The translations under genes were made by a program, and so were the position numbers. A stretch of DNA of 64,000 bases from Gelidibacter salicanalis (lineage in GTDB: Bacteria; Bacteroidota; Bacteroidia; Flavobacteriales; Flavobacteriaceae). Numbering within the stretch: the stretch's first letter is position 1; every line of letters begins with the position of its first letter. The notes beneath the pieces are model-generated. The model made no database searches and had not been told where the DNA came from. It was given only the letters and a program-made list of their open reading frames with translations. Location of the stretch: contig NZ_JAEHJZ010000032.1 in NCBI RefSeq assembly GCF_016469035.1, positions 62,001 through 126,000 of the forward strand. Reading direction: 5' to 3'. Below are positions 18,058-27,284 of this stretch, piece by piece.

Positions 18058-19962
18058 ATGTTAGTAAAAAATAAAAAAACACGGTCAACAAAGGCCGTTA
18101 TCTGTTGTCTTTTGATGATTCTTTCATGCCAATCGTATCTTTTGGCACAAACTAAGGTTGGGAAAAACTCGTTTACTGAAGTTTTCCAAGATTTTCCAAG
18201 ACAAGATAAAAATTTAAAAAAGTGGGATGCACCGGTGGTAGCAGATTTAGACCAAGACGGCTTTCCGGATTTACTCCTAAACGACCATACTTTGGGAGTT
18301 CAAGTTTTATGGAATAATCAAGGAAAATTCGCAAAACCCTATGACATTATTATGGGCGATCTACATGGAATTGCTGTTGGAGATATTAATAAAGATGGCC
18401 AGTTAGAAGTTATTATGTCGCGTGGTGGCGGTTCCGGAAGTAATGCTAGAAATTCAAAGATATATACGGTAAAAGGAAGGGAGTTTATTCCATTACCAGA
18501 TTTTGATATTCCTTTAGAAATGATGAGAGGCAGAACCGTAAAGTTTATAGATGGCGATAATGATGGTGATTTAGACCTATTGAACTTTGCGTTCCCAGAT
18601 TCAGAAAAAAAAGGTAAAACTGAGAATTACATCTATAAAAACAATGGAAATGGGGATCTTATACTCCATTCCACATTGCCTGCCATTAAAGTAGATGGAC
18701 AAAAAACCTTAGTTACAGATTTTAATGGGGATAATATTTTGGATATTTTATTGTATGGTCATGGAAACGTAAAAGCGTATCAAGGCAATGGTGATTTAAC
18801 TTATAAGGACGTCACAGATAAAATATTCCCTTACAATTTAGATGAGGTCACTGGTATTTCTGAAATTGATTATGATAATGATGGCGATTTTGATCTCTAT
18901 TTTACAAGAGGCCTAGATTTTGAAAAAGGAGAAACTTTCTATGATAAAGAATCGAAAACTTTCGGATTTTTTACAAAACGCGGTGCATTTCAATTTGATG
19001 ATTTAGAAGTAGGAGAAGTGCTAAATATGGAAAACTTTCAATCACAATGGCCAAATGCGAATACCTATTTTATAGGGGAATCGTCTTATGACTATAAATT
19101 TGAAGGTGAAACACACTCTGGTAAAAATATTAAATTGGTAAATAGCAATGCGCTCGGTTTTCCTGACAATGCAAACTACGAAGATAAAAAGGGCTGGTAC
19201 ATAGGTTATGTTGGAAATAACAAATGGCGCATCGCTGGTTTTCTGTTCGCGCCTGCTTCTGGAATTGTTCACGGTGTAAAAAATTATAAAGAATCAAATC
19301 ATCCAAAAGGTTTGAATGATGTGTTATTAGAAAATAAAAAAGGGCGTTTTGAAGATGTTACCAAACACCTTAAACTTTCTTTTGATGAGCATTCCGTGGG
19401 CGTTCAAACAGCTGATTTTGACAATAATGGATTTCAGGATATTTTGGTTATTAAAAGAGGTGATTTAATTTATGAAAATGAATCATTGCTTTACTTAAAT
19501 AAAGGTAAATTAGGATTTGAAAAAATAGAAAATCACAATATAATTACAACAGAATTAGGGGCTAATGGCATGGCTGTTGGAATTATTGATTATAATCTTG
19601 ACGGTAAGATAGATGTTGTTATCGGTAATGAACGCGGAAAATGGCATCTATTCAAAAATGAATTATCTGAAGCTCAAAAAAACAATTTTGTAATTATTGA
19701 TGTTGATAATTCAAAATCAGAAAAAGCAACTGCGCTTGGGGCATTAGTAGAAATTAAAGCTTGTGGCAATTCACAAAAACAACGCATAGGTTCTACGGGA
19801 GCGGCTTACTCACTTAGTTTTAATAATCTTGTTCATTTCGGATTGGGAGATTGTGATAAGCCTATACAAATAAAAGTCACTTATTCTAACGGCGAAACAA
19901 TTGATCAAAAGGTAAAAAATTTAAATAACATAGTGTCCATTGGAACTATTAATACACCATAA
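18058..19962 (+). CDS. Secreted FG-GAP/VCBS beta-propeller protein with ASPIC/UnbV C-terminus
   Basis: A 634-aa secreted protein with an N-terminal signal (CLLMILSCQSYLLAQ). It has seven or so FG-GAP/VCBS-type calcium-binding repeats spread over residues 55-530: DLDQDGFPDLL, DINKDGQLEVI, DGDNDGDLDLL, DFNGDNILDIL, DYDNDGDFDLY, DFDNNGFQDIL and DYNLDGKIDVV. The last 100 residues match the ASPIC/UnbV (CRTAC1-like) domain (ALGALVEIKACG, GSTGAAYSL, VHFGLGDCDKPIQIKVTYSNG). Such propellers often bind glycans or act as lyases or hydrolases in polysaccharide loci, but no catalytic residues can be named. It sits 15 bases after GH127 and 3 bases before the MFS gene, so it is tightly co-expressed. A short non-repeat insert (residues about 300-430) is unexplained. 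Confidence 0.8.
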   Translation: MLVKNKKTRSTKAVICCLLMILSCQSYLLAQTKVGKNSFTEVFQDFPRQDKNLKKWDAPVVADLDQDGFPDLLLNDHTLGVQVLWNNQGKFAKPYDIIMGDLHGIAVGDINKDGQLEVIMSRGGGSGSNARNSKIYTVKGREFIPLPDFDIPLEMMRGRTVKFIDGDNDGDLDLLNFAFPDSEKKGKTENYIYKNNGNGDLILHSTLPAIKVDGQKTLVTDFNGDNILDILLYGHGNVKAYQGNGDLTYKDVTDKIFPYNLDEVTGISEIDYDNDGDFDLYFTRGLDFEKGETFYDKESKTFGFFTKRGAFQFDDLEVGEVLNMENFQSQWPNANTYFIGESSYDYKFEGETHSGKNIKLVNSNALGFPDNANYEDKKGWYIGYVGNNKWRIAGFLFAPASGIVHGVKNYKESNHPKGLNDVLLENKKGRFEDVTKHLKLSFDEHSVGVQTADFDNNGFQDILVIKRGDLIYENESLLYLNKGKLGFEKIENHNIITTELGANGMAVGIIDYNLDGKIDVVIGNERGKWHLFKNELSEAQKNNFVIIDVDNSKSEKATALGALVEIKACGNSQKQRIGSTGAAYSLSFNNLVHFGLGDCDKPIQIKVTYSNGETIDQKVKNLNNIVSIGTINTP

Positions 19963-19965
19963 TTC

Positions 19966-21531
19966 ATGAGTTCATTCAAGAGAAACGCATTTGCCTATTC
20001 TTCTATCGTTGCGATGGGCGGTTTTGTATTCGGTTTAGATGCCGCTTTAATATCAGGTGCATTTAAATTTATAACGGCAGAATTTAATCTCAATGAATGG
20101 CAAGTGGGCGCCCTTGGTTTTGGACCTGGAATTGGTGTGTTGGTAGCATTGCCATTGGCTGCTTGGTCTAGTAATAAATACGGACGTAAAGCAACTTTAA
20201 AAATCATCGCTGCACTGTATTTAATTTCAGCTTTAGGGTCTGCATTTGCACCTTCTTTTATTACCTTATTTGGAGCCCGATTTTTAGGGGGTCTGGCATT
20301 TAGCTCTATCACTTTGGCCGCTATGTATATTGGCGAAATAGCTCCTGCACAATGGCGTGGTAAGTTAGTATCGATGACGCAAATCAATATTGTTATTGGG
20401 CTTACTGCAGCGTATTTTATAAATTATTGGATTTTACAAGTCACTAACTCTGATGCTGAATGGGTCACAACATTTGGGATAAGAGAATATACTTGGAGAT
20501 GGATGTTAGGCATTGAAATTATCCCTGCTCTAATATGGTTTGGGTTGCTTTATACGGTTCCTTGCAGTCCTGCTTGGTTAGTTTATAAAGGTAAATTTGA
20601 AGAAGCAAAACGAACCTTAACCAAAGTGATTCCAGAATGGGAAATAGATAAACACGTGGCCGAAATGCAGCAAAGCGTTGCAGAAAGCAATAAAGATCGC
20701 TCAGTTGGAAGTCAATTAAAAGAGATTTTTAGTAAAAAAATGAGTATTGTAGCCATAGTGGCTTTAACGATGGCCATTGTACAGCAATCCACAGGCATCA
20801 ATGCGGTATTAACTTATGCGCCAACAGTAATGGAACAGTTAGGTTTAGGCGAAAATGCGGCCTTTGAACAAGCAATTTGGATTGGTTTAACCAGTGTGAT
20901 ATTTACGATTTTATCACTTGTTATGATTGATAAAGCAGGAAGACGACCTATGATGATTTCTGGCCTAGTTTGGGTTATTTTGAGTTTAGGTTTATGTGCT
21001 TATGGGTTTGGCACTGCTAAATATAAAGTTACTAATGAAGCAATTGCTGAAATGCAGGATATTTCAGACGTTAATAAATTAAAAATATTAGTTGGTAAGC
21101 AATTTGCTACGGATATCGAATTTAAAGATGCGGTTAAAAACGTTATGGGTGAGATATCTGCTAGAGATAATTCAAGTGTTTTTTTACAAAAATTTGCAGT
21201 ATTAAATGCAACCTTAATTTTAATTGGGATTCTAAGTTTTATTGCGGCATTCCATTTCTCGGTAGGTCCCATAATGTGGGTACTGCTTTCTGAAATTTTT
21301 CCAATATCCTTAAGGGGTATCGCTATACCTTTTTTCGCTTTAATTTCTAGTACAATAAGTGCTTTAACACAATTATTTTTCCCGTGGCAGCTTGCTAATA
21401 TGGGGGCAAGTACCATTTTTTTATTTTACGGAGGGTTAGTGTTTGTTGGACTAGTGATTTTGTATAAATACTTACCAGAAACAAAGAATTTAACGATAGA
21501 AGAAATTCAGGCTAAGTTGAAAAAAAAATAG
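19966..21531 (+). CDS. MFS sugar porter (sugar:H+ symporter family)
   Basis: Inner-membrane monosaccharide importer of the sugar porter family, 521 aa, with 12 predicted membrane helices. Family signatures present: GFDAALISG-like helix 1 (FVFGLDAALISGAF), SNKYGRKATL after helix 2, LGGLAFSSITLAAMYIGEIAPAQWRG, QQSTGINAVLTYAP in helix 7, DKAGRRPMM, and PETKNLTIEEI at the C-terminus. A loop of about 60 residues between helices 9 and 10 is common in Bacteroidota members. It starts 3 bases after the FG-GAP gene and ends the operon that includes GH127, so the likely cargo is galactose or anhydrogalactose. Zobellia's carrageenan gene set also includes an MFS porter. Confidence 0.9.
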   Translation: MSSFKRNAFAYSSIVAMGGFVFGLDAALISGAFKFITAEFNLNEWQVGALGFGPGIGVLVALPLAAWSSNKYGRKATLKIIAALYLISALGSAFAPSFITLFGARFLGGLAFSSITLAAMYIGEIAPAQWRGKLVSMTQINIVIGLTAAYFINYWILQVTNSDAEWVTTFGIREYTWRWMLGIEIIPALIWFGLLYTVPCSPAWLVYKGKFEEAKRTLTKVIPEWEIDKHVAEMQQSVAESNKDRSVGSQLKEIFSKKMSIVAIVALTMAIVQQSTGINAVLTYAPTVMEQLGLGENAAFEQAIWIGLTSVIFTILSLVMIDKAGRRPMMISGLVWVILSLGLCAYGFGTAKYKVTNEAIAEMQDISDVNKLKILVGKQFATDIEFKDAVKNVMGEISARDNSSVFLQKFAVLNATLILIGILSFIAAFHFSVGPIMWVLLSEIFPISLRGIAIPFFALISSTISALTQLFFPWQLANMGASTIFLFYGGLVFVGLVILYKYLPETKNLTIEEIQAKLKKK

Positions 21532-21851
21532 TCAATTTAATTAAATAATGTTTTGGAAATGAAAAGACATTTTTATTGAAATTTCTTCAACATACTTTTT
21601 GACTTCTTAAATTTAATTATTGGATGCTATTAATGTACCTATACTGCCACAGCCATTGCTTTTAGATGGCATAGAGTAATTTTTAAAAATTGTAATATTT
21701 TTAAAAATACAATGTGAATAGTTGTACTTCCTATCCAAATCACCATTGAGATAATATAATGCACACAAAAGGTAATTTTGACACTTAAAATCGGTTTAAA
21801 TTTTTCGAAATTGTCATACCAGATAAAACTAAATTAATACACATAAGTCTT
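21532..21851. other. Intergenic region before the second sulfatase operon
   Basis: No gene is visible. It holds two TTTTTAAAAA palindromes near 21680-21710 and a TAATTTTG box at 21773-21780 that could be the promoter of the operon starting at 21852. A single RGGTAAT half-site overlaps that box and a partial GGTTTAAA copy lies 22 bp on; this does not meet the spacing of the other tandem sites. Confidence 0.4.
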
Positions 21852-23525
21852 ATGAAAATACGTCTGATTTTAATAGGGTGTTTATTACTTGCAATGAGTT
21901 GTAAGACAAATGAGACCACAAAAAGTGGAACTTCAAAAAAAGAAACATCGAAAAAGAAACCAAACATTCTGTTTATTGCTATCGATGACTTACGTCCGGA
22001 ACTCGGTGCTTATGGTTCTGATGTCGTAGTAACACCTAATTTGGACAAATTGGCAAGTGATGGTTTGCTTTTTAATAGAGCCTATTGTCAACAAGCAATC
22101 TGTAGCCCATCTAGAGCAAGCTTGATGACAGGCGCTCGTCCAGAAACAATTAATGTTATAGAAAACTTCACTTATTTTAGGGATGAAAATCCAGACATGA
22201 TAACCTTACCACAGCATTTTTGGGCTAATGGTTATGAAACTACTTATACTGGAAAAATATATCATAATGATGCCTTTGGTGATCTTGAATTGTCTTGGAG
22301 TAGGAAAGCTGCCACTGAAAAAATGACGATTAAGAAAGAAAGTACTCCTGGTGGCTTTGCTTTGCCTGAAAATCAAGAAATGTTTAGAAAAAACATGGCA
22401 GACATGATTGCTAAATATGGCGAAGATGCACCTAGAAACGGTCTAGGTAAAGGGCCAGCTTATGAAAATGCAGATGTACCTGACACTTTTTATGAAGATG
22501 GTTATAATACAGAGTTGGCAATTGTTACCATGAAGGATATGTTAGAAAAAAATCCTGACAAGCCTTTCTTTTTAGGTCTTGGAATGAAAAAGCCGCATTT
22601 AGATTGGTTAGCTCCCAAGAAATACTGGGATTTGTATAACCCTGATGACATTAAATTAGCTACTCAAACTTCTGGTCCAGAAAATGGTGCTGCCATGGGT
22701 TTACATCCTTCATTTGAATTGCGTGCCAGATATGGCATCCCTAAAGAAGGTCCTATTGAAGATGACCTGGCAAGAACATTAAAACATGCCTATTTGGCCA
22801 GTGTTTCTTATATCGATGCTCAAATAGGTAGAATGATCGACGCTTTGGACGACGCAGGCATAAGAGACAATACCATCATTATCGTTTGGGGAGACCATGG
22901 TTGGCATTTAGGCGAAATGGGGATTTGGGGTAAAGCCACAAATTATGAAATAGGAACACGAGTTCCCTTGATGATTTGGACTCCAGATATGCCATCAGGA
23001 AGTAGAGGGAAAACAACCAACGCATTAGTTGAGTTGGTTGATATGTATCCAACTCTGTCGGAATTGGCAGGTCTCGAACTGCCAACACATTTAGAAGGTC
23101 AAAGTTTTGTTCCCCTATTAAAAAAACCGAATAGAAATTGGAAAAGTGCTGCCTTCAGTCAATTTCCAACACCTGCATTACGAGAGTGGGCTGCAAACCC
23201 ATTGTCAAAGGGAATGCGTGAGACCTATTTTGGCCCTTTAATTAGAGAGGTTGAAGGTAAAATTATTGAACAACAAGGCGATAAATGGGACCGGAAATTA
23301 TTCGAAAATAACTTAATGGGTTATGCAATGCGTACCGATAGGTACCGATTTATTGTTTGGAAGGATTATAAAAATCCAGAAAAAGAACCTGTCTTTATCG
23401 AATTATTTGACCATACAATTGACCCAACAGAAACAAAAAATATAGCTTTTGAAAATCCGGAGGTGGTTAAAGAACTTATGGATCAGTTTAATAAAGGTTG
23501 GGAAGGAAATATGGCAAAATTGTAA
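21852..23525 (+). CDS. S1-family sulfatase (iduronate-2-sulfatase-like, S1_7 type), lipoprotein
   Basis: 557-aa sulfatase with a lipoprotein signal (LLLAMSC, Cys17) and lysine/threonine-rich linker. Landmarks: IDDLRPELGAYG (D45-D46 metal site), the modification motif C84-S-P-S-R followed by ASLMTGARPETINV, GLGMKKPHLDWLAP, and WGDHGWHLGEMGIWGKATNYE for the second metal half-site. The RPELGAYG and WHLGE signatures are those of the iduronate-2-sulfatase-like subfamily, members of which act on carrageenan in marine bacteria. It heads a four-gene run (sulfatase, DUF4380, GH42-like, sulfatase) with gaps of 13, 3 and 11 bases. Exact target sulfate position is unknown. Confidence 0.92.
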   Translation: MKIRLILIGCLLLAMSCKTNETTKSGTSKKETSKKKPNILFIAIDDLRPELGAYGSDVVVTPNLDKLASDGLLFNRAYCQQAICSPSRASLMTGARPETINVIENFTYFRDENPDMITLPQHFWANGYETTYTGKIYHNDAFGDLELSWSRKAATEKMTIKKESTPGGFALPENQEMFRKNMADMIAKYGEDAPRNGLGKGPAYENADVPDTFYEDGYNTELAIVTMKDMLEKNPDKPFFLGLGMKKPHLDWLAPKKYWDLYNPDDIKLATQTSGPENGAAMGLHPSFELRARYGIPKEGPIEDDLARTLKHAYLASVSYIDAQIGRMIDALDDAGIRDNTIIIVWGDHGWHLGEMGIWGKATNYEIGTRVPLMIWTPDMPSGSRGKTTNALVELVDMYPTLSELAGLELPTHLEGQSFVPLLKKPNRNWKSAAFSQFPTPALREWAANPLSKGMRETYFGPLIREVEGKIIEQQGDKWDRKLFENNLMGYAMRTDRYRFIVWKDYKNPEKEPVFIELFDHTIDPTETKNIAFENPEVVKELMDQFNKGWEGNMAKL

Positions 23526-23538
23526 ATAAAAATACACA

Positions 23539-24987
23539 ATGAAATTTTTTCTATATTGTTTTATAACATTACTAACTTTTAGCTGTATAGCTCAGCAATC
23601 GCAAACAGTTTCTGTCGAAGAGAATTACAAAGGATGGAATTGGGAGAATGTGCATGTTGCTAAAAATAAATACATTAGTGTGGTGGTGGTGCCAGATGCT
23701 GGTGGAAGAATTTTAGAATACAATTTAGGTCAAGTCCCTTCATTATGGTTGAATCCTGAGTTATTAGGCAAAACCTTTCCTGCAACCGACAAGGTAAAAA
23801 TAAACGAGTGGCGCAATTTTGGGGGCTATCGGTTGGTACCACTGCCTTACGAAAATTGCTCGGTAGATAAGTTAGGAAATCAAGGTAAACGTTGGCCACC
23901 ACCAGCTATTATTGGCGATGCTAAGTATGACATTACTATTGGTGAAAATAAATTAGGCTTTCAAACTATTGAAGTAGAATCTGGTGTACAGCAGTTGCCT
24001 GTTCCACAGTTTTTCGAAAATCAAGGATTTGTCTATCCTAATAAAATAGAAGAAGAGCTCCAGTATTCAAGAACACTCTATATTGAGCCTAACAGTAGCT
24101 TAGTGTATATAGATCATACGCTCAAAAATGTTGGTGATACAAATGTGAAACGTGGACTTAAAATATCAAGTCAGCACGTTTCAGAAACTAAACGTGGTTT
24201 GCGGGATGGTGAGAATTATGTGGCTTATATTCCGTTTGATAAAAGCCTTAAATTACCCAATGGAGAACAATTTGAGATTACTACAGATTCGGAACAGCGT
24301 TGGAAATATCTTAATCGAAATCGTTTCAAACTAGATAAAAACAATCCGGAACATATTGAGAAATATTACAATAATGGTACAAATTGGAATGGTGAGGTGG
24401 CACCGGGAATTTATGAAGTAGCATACGACTATAATCAAATGGCAGGCATTCATATGATTTCTTCAGAGTCTTGGTTATGTTACGTCAATAAAAAAACAAA
24501 CACCGCTTTTGCAAAAATAATGGAACCGTACAATCCTGAATTAGAATATGACCAAGGATTGAATAATGCTATTTTTTGTAGTGGTTTATCTGAAGGTTAT
24601 ATAGAAACTGAAGTGCAAACACCACTATACGATTTGGCACCAAAGAAAAGTTTTATATATAGAGAAATTCACGGCGCAGCACAAATTGAGAACGCACCAG
24701 TATTGGGCGTGAATGTTGCAGGTATTATAACTAAAAAGTTGGCGTTCACGGATACGGGGAAAAAAATGATTGGCACTTATGGTGTGTTTAAGGAAGGAAA
24801 AGCTGTATTGCAATTTAAAACAGGGGGTGAAGTATTGAAATCTCAAGAACTAAACACCGTCAATCCTTTGGAAATATTTAAGCTGAATGTAATAGTAGAT
24901 AAACCGGACTATTTCGATACAGTACAAATTGTGATTGTAGATATTCAAAAGAACGAAACAGTATTAGATATACTTTATTTAAGGTGA
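23539..24987 (+). CDS. DUF4380-family secreted protein, mutarotase-like fold
   Basis: 482-aa secreted protein with a signal or lipoprotein leader (LLTFSCIAQ). It resembles DUF4380 proteins, which adopt a galactose-mutarotase-like beta-sandwich: VAKNKYISVVVVPDAGGRIL, SLWLNPELLGKT, WRNFGGYRLVPLP, YSRTLYIEPNSSLVYIDHTLKNVG, followed by a C-terminal beta-domain (residues about 385-482). No catalytic activity has been assigned here; carbohydrate binding or epimerisation are possible. It is sandwiched between a sulfatase (13 bases) and a GH42-like enzyme (3 bases), so it should be made with them. Confidence 0.7.
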   Translation: MKFFLYCFITLLTFSCIAQQSQTVSVEENYKGWNWENVHVAKNKYISVVVVPDAGGRILEYNLGQVPSLWLNPELLGKTFPATDKVKINEWRNFGGYRLVPLPYENCSVDKLGNQGKRWPPPAIIGDAKYDITIGENKLGFQTIEVESGVQQLPVPQFFENQGFVYPNKIEEELQYSRTLYIEPNSSLVYIDHTLKNVGDTNVKRGLKISSQHVSETKRGLRDGENYVAYIPFDKSLKLPNGEQFEITTDSEQRWKYLNRNRFKLDKNNPEHIEKYYNNGTNWNGEVAPGIYEVAYDYNQMAGIHMISSESWLCYVNKKTNTAFAKIMEPYNPELEYDQGLNNAIFCSGLSEGYIETEVQTPLYDLAPKKSFIYREIHGAAQIENAPVLGVNVAGIITKKLAFTDTGKKMIGTYGVFKEGKAVLQFKTGGEVLKSQELNTVNPLEIFKLNVIVDKPDYFDTVQIVIVDIQKNETVLDILYLR

Positions 24988-24990
24988 ATT

Positions 24991-27273
24991 ATGGGAAAAA
25001 GTGTCTTTTACGTTATATTAATTTTTAGCATCTTGTTTGTGAGTTCTGGACAATCACAATCTTCCGAAAAGATCGCAAATCAAAAAATAAAGGAGTTAAA
25101 AAAACTTATACAAGCTTTAGAAAAACTAAATATAGAAGCTTTTAAAGAAGAATTGGCAATCGCAACGGCTGAAGAATTCTTGAAATATGCCAATTGGGAT
25201 GAAAAAAACATCAAAGAAAACACGGAACATTTCAAGCAGATAAACATCTACAAAGACAGTGCACTCGTAATGGCTCAGAAGTTGCCTGAATTTGAAAGAA
25301 ATGATATCATAAAGTTATTAGACGAAACAATTGAAGTGGCTGAACTATTGATATCAGGTAAAATTAAAAGAACTCCATATGTTAGACCTGATTGGTCACA
25401 AATAGTAATTGATGGAAATCGTTTGTTATATAGAAACAAGCCCGTGTTTTTGCATGATTACACATGGAAGCCAAGCACACCAAAACTATCGAAGTACTTT
25501 GGTGGTTTGAATAATTTTTTAATCAATCCTAATCAGCTAAAAACTAAAAACGGAGATCTGAATTCAAATGTACTCCAACGCTTGAAGGAAGGTTCATCTA
25601 ATAATGCTGGATTTGTTTTTATCTCACATAAAGACACCCCTCAATGGGCAGAAGAAGTCTATGGTACTGAGTTGGATAAAATAATGGGTAAGCCTTTTAC
25701 ATCCTATGATATAGATAATCCAGGTGCAAGAGATATGTTGTCCAAACTATTCAAGGCCACAGTTCCATATTTAGCAGATAAAAAACACACACAATTAGGT
25801 TATATGTTGGCTAATGAACCACGCTGGGCTAATTATTCCAATGGAAATAAAAATGTGTGGTTTAGGGCAGATGTATCAAAATACACATTAGATAAATTTG
25901 AAACTTGGCTTCATAAAAGGCATGAAACCATTGAAAAATTGAATTTACTTTGGGAGACAAATATGTCTGATTTTAATGAGGTAGCGTTACAGCTTCCGGT
26001 TGATCTATCTGAAAGAGGAACTGCAAAATGGTATGATTGGACAACGTTTAATCAAGAGCGTGTAACAGAATGGTTTACATTCATGAAATCTGAAATTCGT
26101 AAGTACGATCCCCAAGCTAAAGCTCATTTAAAAGTGATGCCTTCAATTTTTACGGATAATGATCCCGACAGCGGTGTCGATTGGGAAGCACTGACTGAAT
26201 TGAGTGAGATCAATGGAAATGATGCCGCATCTCATTACAATACAACAAAACCAAATTCTAGTGATTGGGATGATAATTATGCTTGGGGCTGGCGAGAGTT
26301 GTTTATGGGATATGATTTTTTGAAATCTATTCAGCCCAACCAAATTAATTTTAATTCTGAGAGCCATCTATTGAGCGGAAGTCATGTGCGCGATTTATAT
26401 ATGAATCCAAAATATGTAAGAGCGGCATATTGGTCTGCTCATATATTAGGATTAAACGCTACACAAACTTGGTTTTGGCCTCGGAGACCTGACGGTTCTT
26501 TACGACCAAATTCCGAAAAAGGATATGCAGGATCTAACAATCAACAGCCACGCGTAACTTTTGAGCTGGAAAACACGATATTGGATCTAAATCGTTTTTC
26601 GGAAGAAATCACGGCATTTCAACAGCAACGAAAGCCAATTCGGTTATATTACTCTAAAACATCGGCAAGTCAAAATGCAGATTACATGAACAAAACTTTT
26701 GGCTTGTATGAAAGTTTGAATTTTGAAGGCATTCCTCTAGGTTTTGCGACTGAAAATATCATCAAACGGATTGATAATAAGGAGTGGGAAGTCATTTTAA
26801 TTTATGAAACTCAACAAGTCACCATTGACGAACTGCAAGCGCTTCAATATTATTTAGATAACGGCGGAACTATAATTACAGATGAAATAAGCCTGAAAAC
26901 TGATGCCTATGGAGCATCACTTCCTGCTTTGGATCAAAGTAAAGGAAAGCTACTTGTCGTTTCTACTTTGCAAGAAATGAAAGGAAGAACACTTTCATTA
27001 TTACAAGAAAAAGAATTATTGCCAGCAATTGAAATCATTGAAAATGATGGTGAGAGTGCTAAGAAATGCATCTGGCGAGTGATTGAAAATGACAAAGGAA
27101 ACCATGTGTTATCCGTTGTTAATGTTGGGAAACATGACGTCACGTTAAATTTTAGAAATAGAAAAACAAATAGAGCAATAGCTTTCAAAGAATTAATAAG
27201 TGATATACCAATCAAATTTGGTCCAGTATTAAAACCTTACGAAGTTTTGTTTATCGAAGAACTTAAAAATTAA
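24991..27273 (+). CDS. Clan GH-A beta-galactosidase-like enzyme (GH42-like), copy 1
   Basis: 760-aa secreted enzyme (signal ending SSGQSQ) predicted to remove beta-linked galactose-type residues from oligosaccharides. After a helical N-terminal segment (residues 25-125) comes a TIM barrel with acid/base E276 in LANEPRW and nucleophile E457 in NFNSESH, then a Rossmann-like trimerisation domain (WEVILIYETQQVTIDELQAL, DNGGTIITDE) and a C-terminal beta domain, as in GH42. It is clearly homologous to the minus-strand gene at 29708 (shared FLKxANWDE, ANEPxW, NSESH, YAGSNNxQP). It may belong to a carrageenan-specific relative of GH42 such as GH167; only a profile search would tell. Confidence 0.8.
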   Translation: MGKSVFYVILIFSILFVSSGQSQSSEKIANQKIKELKKLIQALEKLNIEAFKEELAIATAEEFLKYANWDEKNIKENTEHFKQINIYKDSALVMAQKLPEFERNDIIKLLDETIEVAELLISGKIKRTPYVRPDWSQIVIDGNRLLYRNKPVFLHDYTWKPSTPKLSKYFGGLNNFLINPNQLKTKNGDLNSNVLQRLKEGSSNNAGFVFISHKDTPQWAEEVYGTELDKIMGKPFTSYDIDNPGARDMLSKLFKATVPYLADKKHTQLGYMLANEPRWANYSNGNKNVWFRADVSKYTLDKFETWLHKRHETIEKLNLLWETNMSDFNEVALQLPVDLSERGTAKWYDWTTFNQERVTEWFTFMKSEIRKYDPQAKAHLKVMPSIFTDNDPDSGVDWEALTELSEINGNDAASHYNTTKPNSSDWDDNYAWGWRELFMGYDFLKSIQPNQINFNSESHLLSGSHVRDLYMNPKYVRAAYWSAHILGLNATQTWFWPRRPDGSLRPNSEKGYAGSNNQQPRVTFELENTILDLNRFSEEITAFQQQRKPIRLYYSKTSASQNADYMNKTFGLYESLNFEGIPLGFATENIIKRIDNKEWEVILIYETQQVTIDELQALQYYLDNGGTIITDEISLKTDAYGASLPALDQSKGKLLVVSTLQEMKGRTLSLLQEKELLPAIEIIENDGESAKKCIWRVIENDKGNHVLSVVNVGKHDVTLNFRNRKTNRAIAFKELISDIPIKFGPVLKPYEVLFIEELKN

Positions 27274-27284
27274 TCTTTTAACTT

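Noticed and set aside
21770-21800. A possible fifth rightward tandem RGGTAAW site before the sulfatase at 21852
   Set aside because: The second copy is GGTTTAAA at 22 bp, not 21, there is no -7 box at the expected 30-32 bases, and the first half-site coincides with a TAATTTTG promoter-like word.
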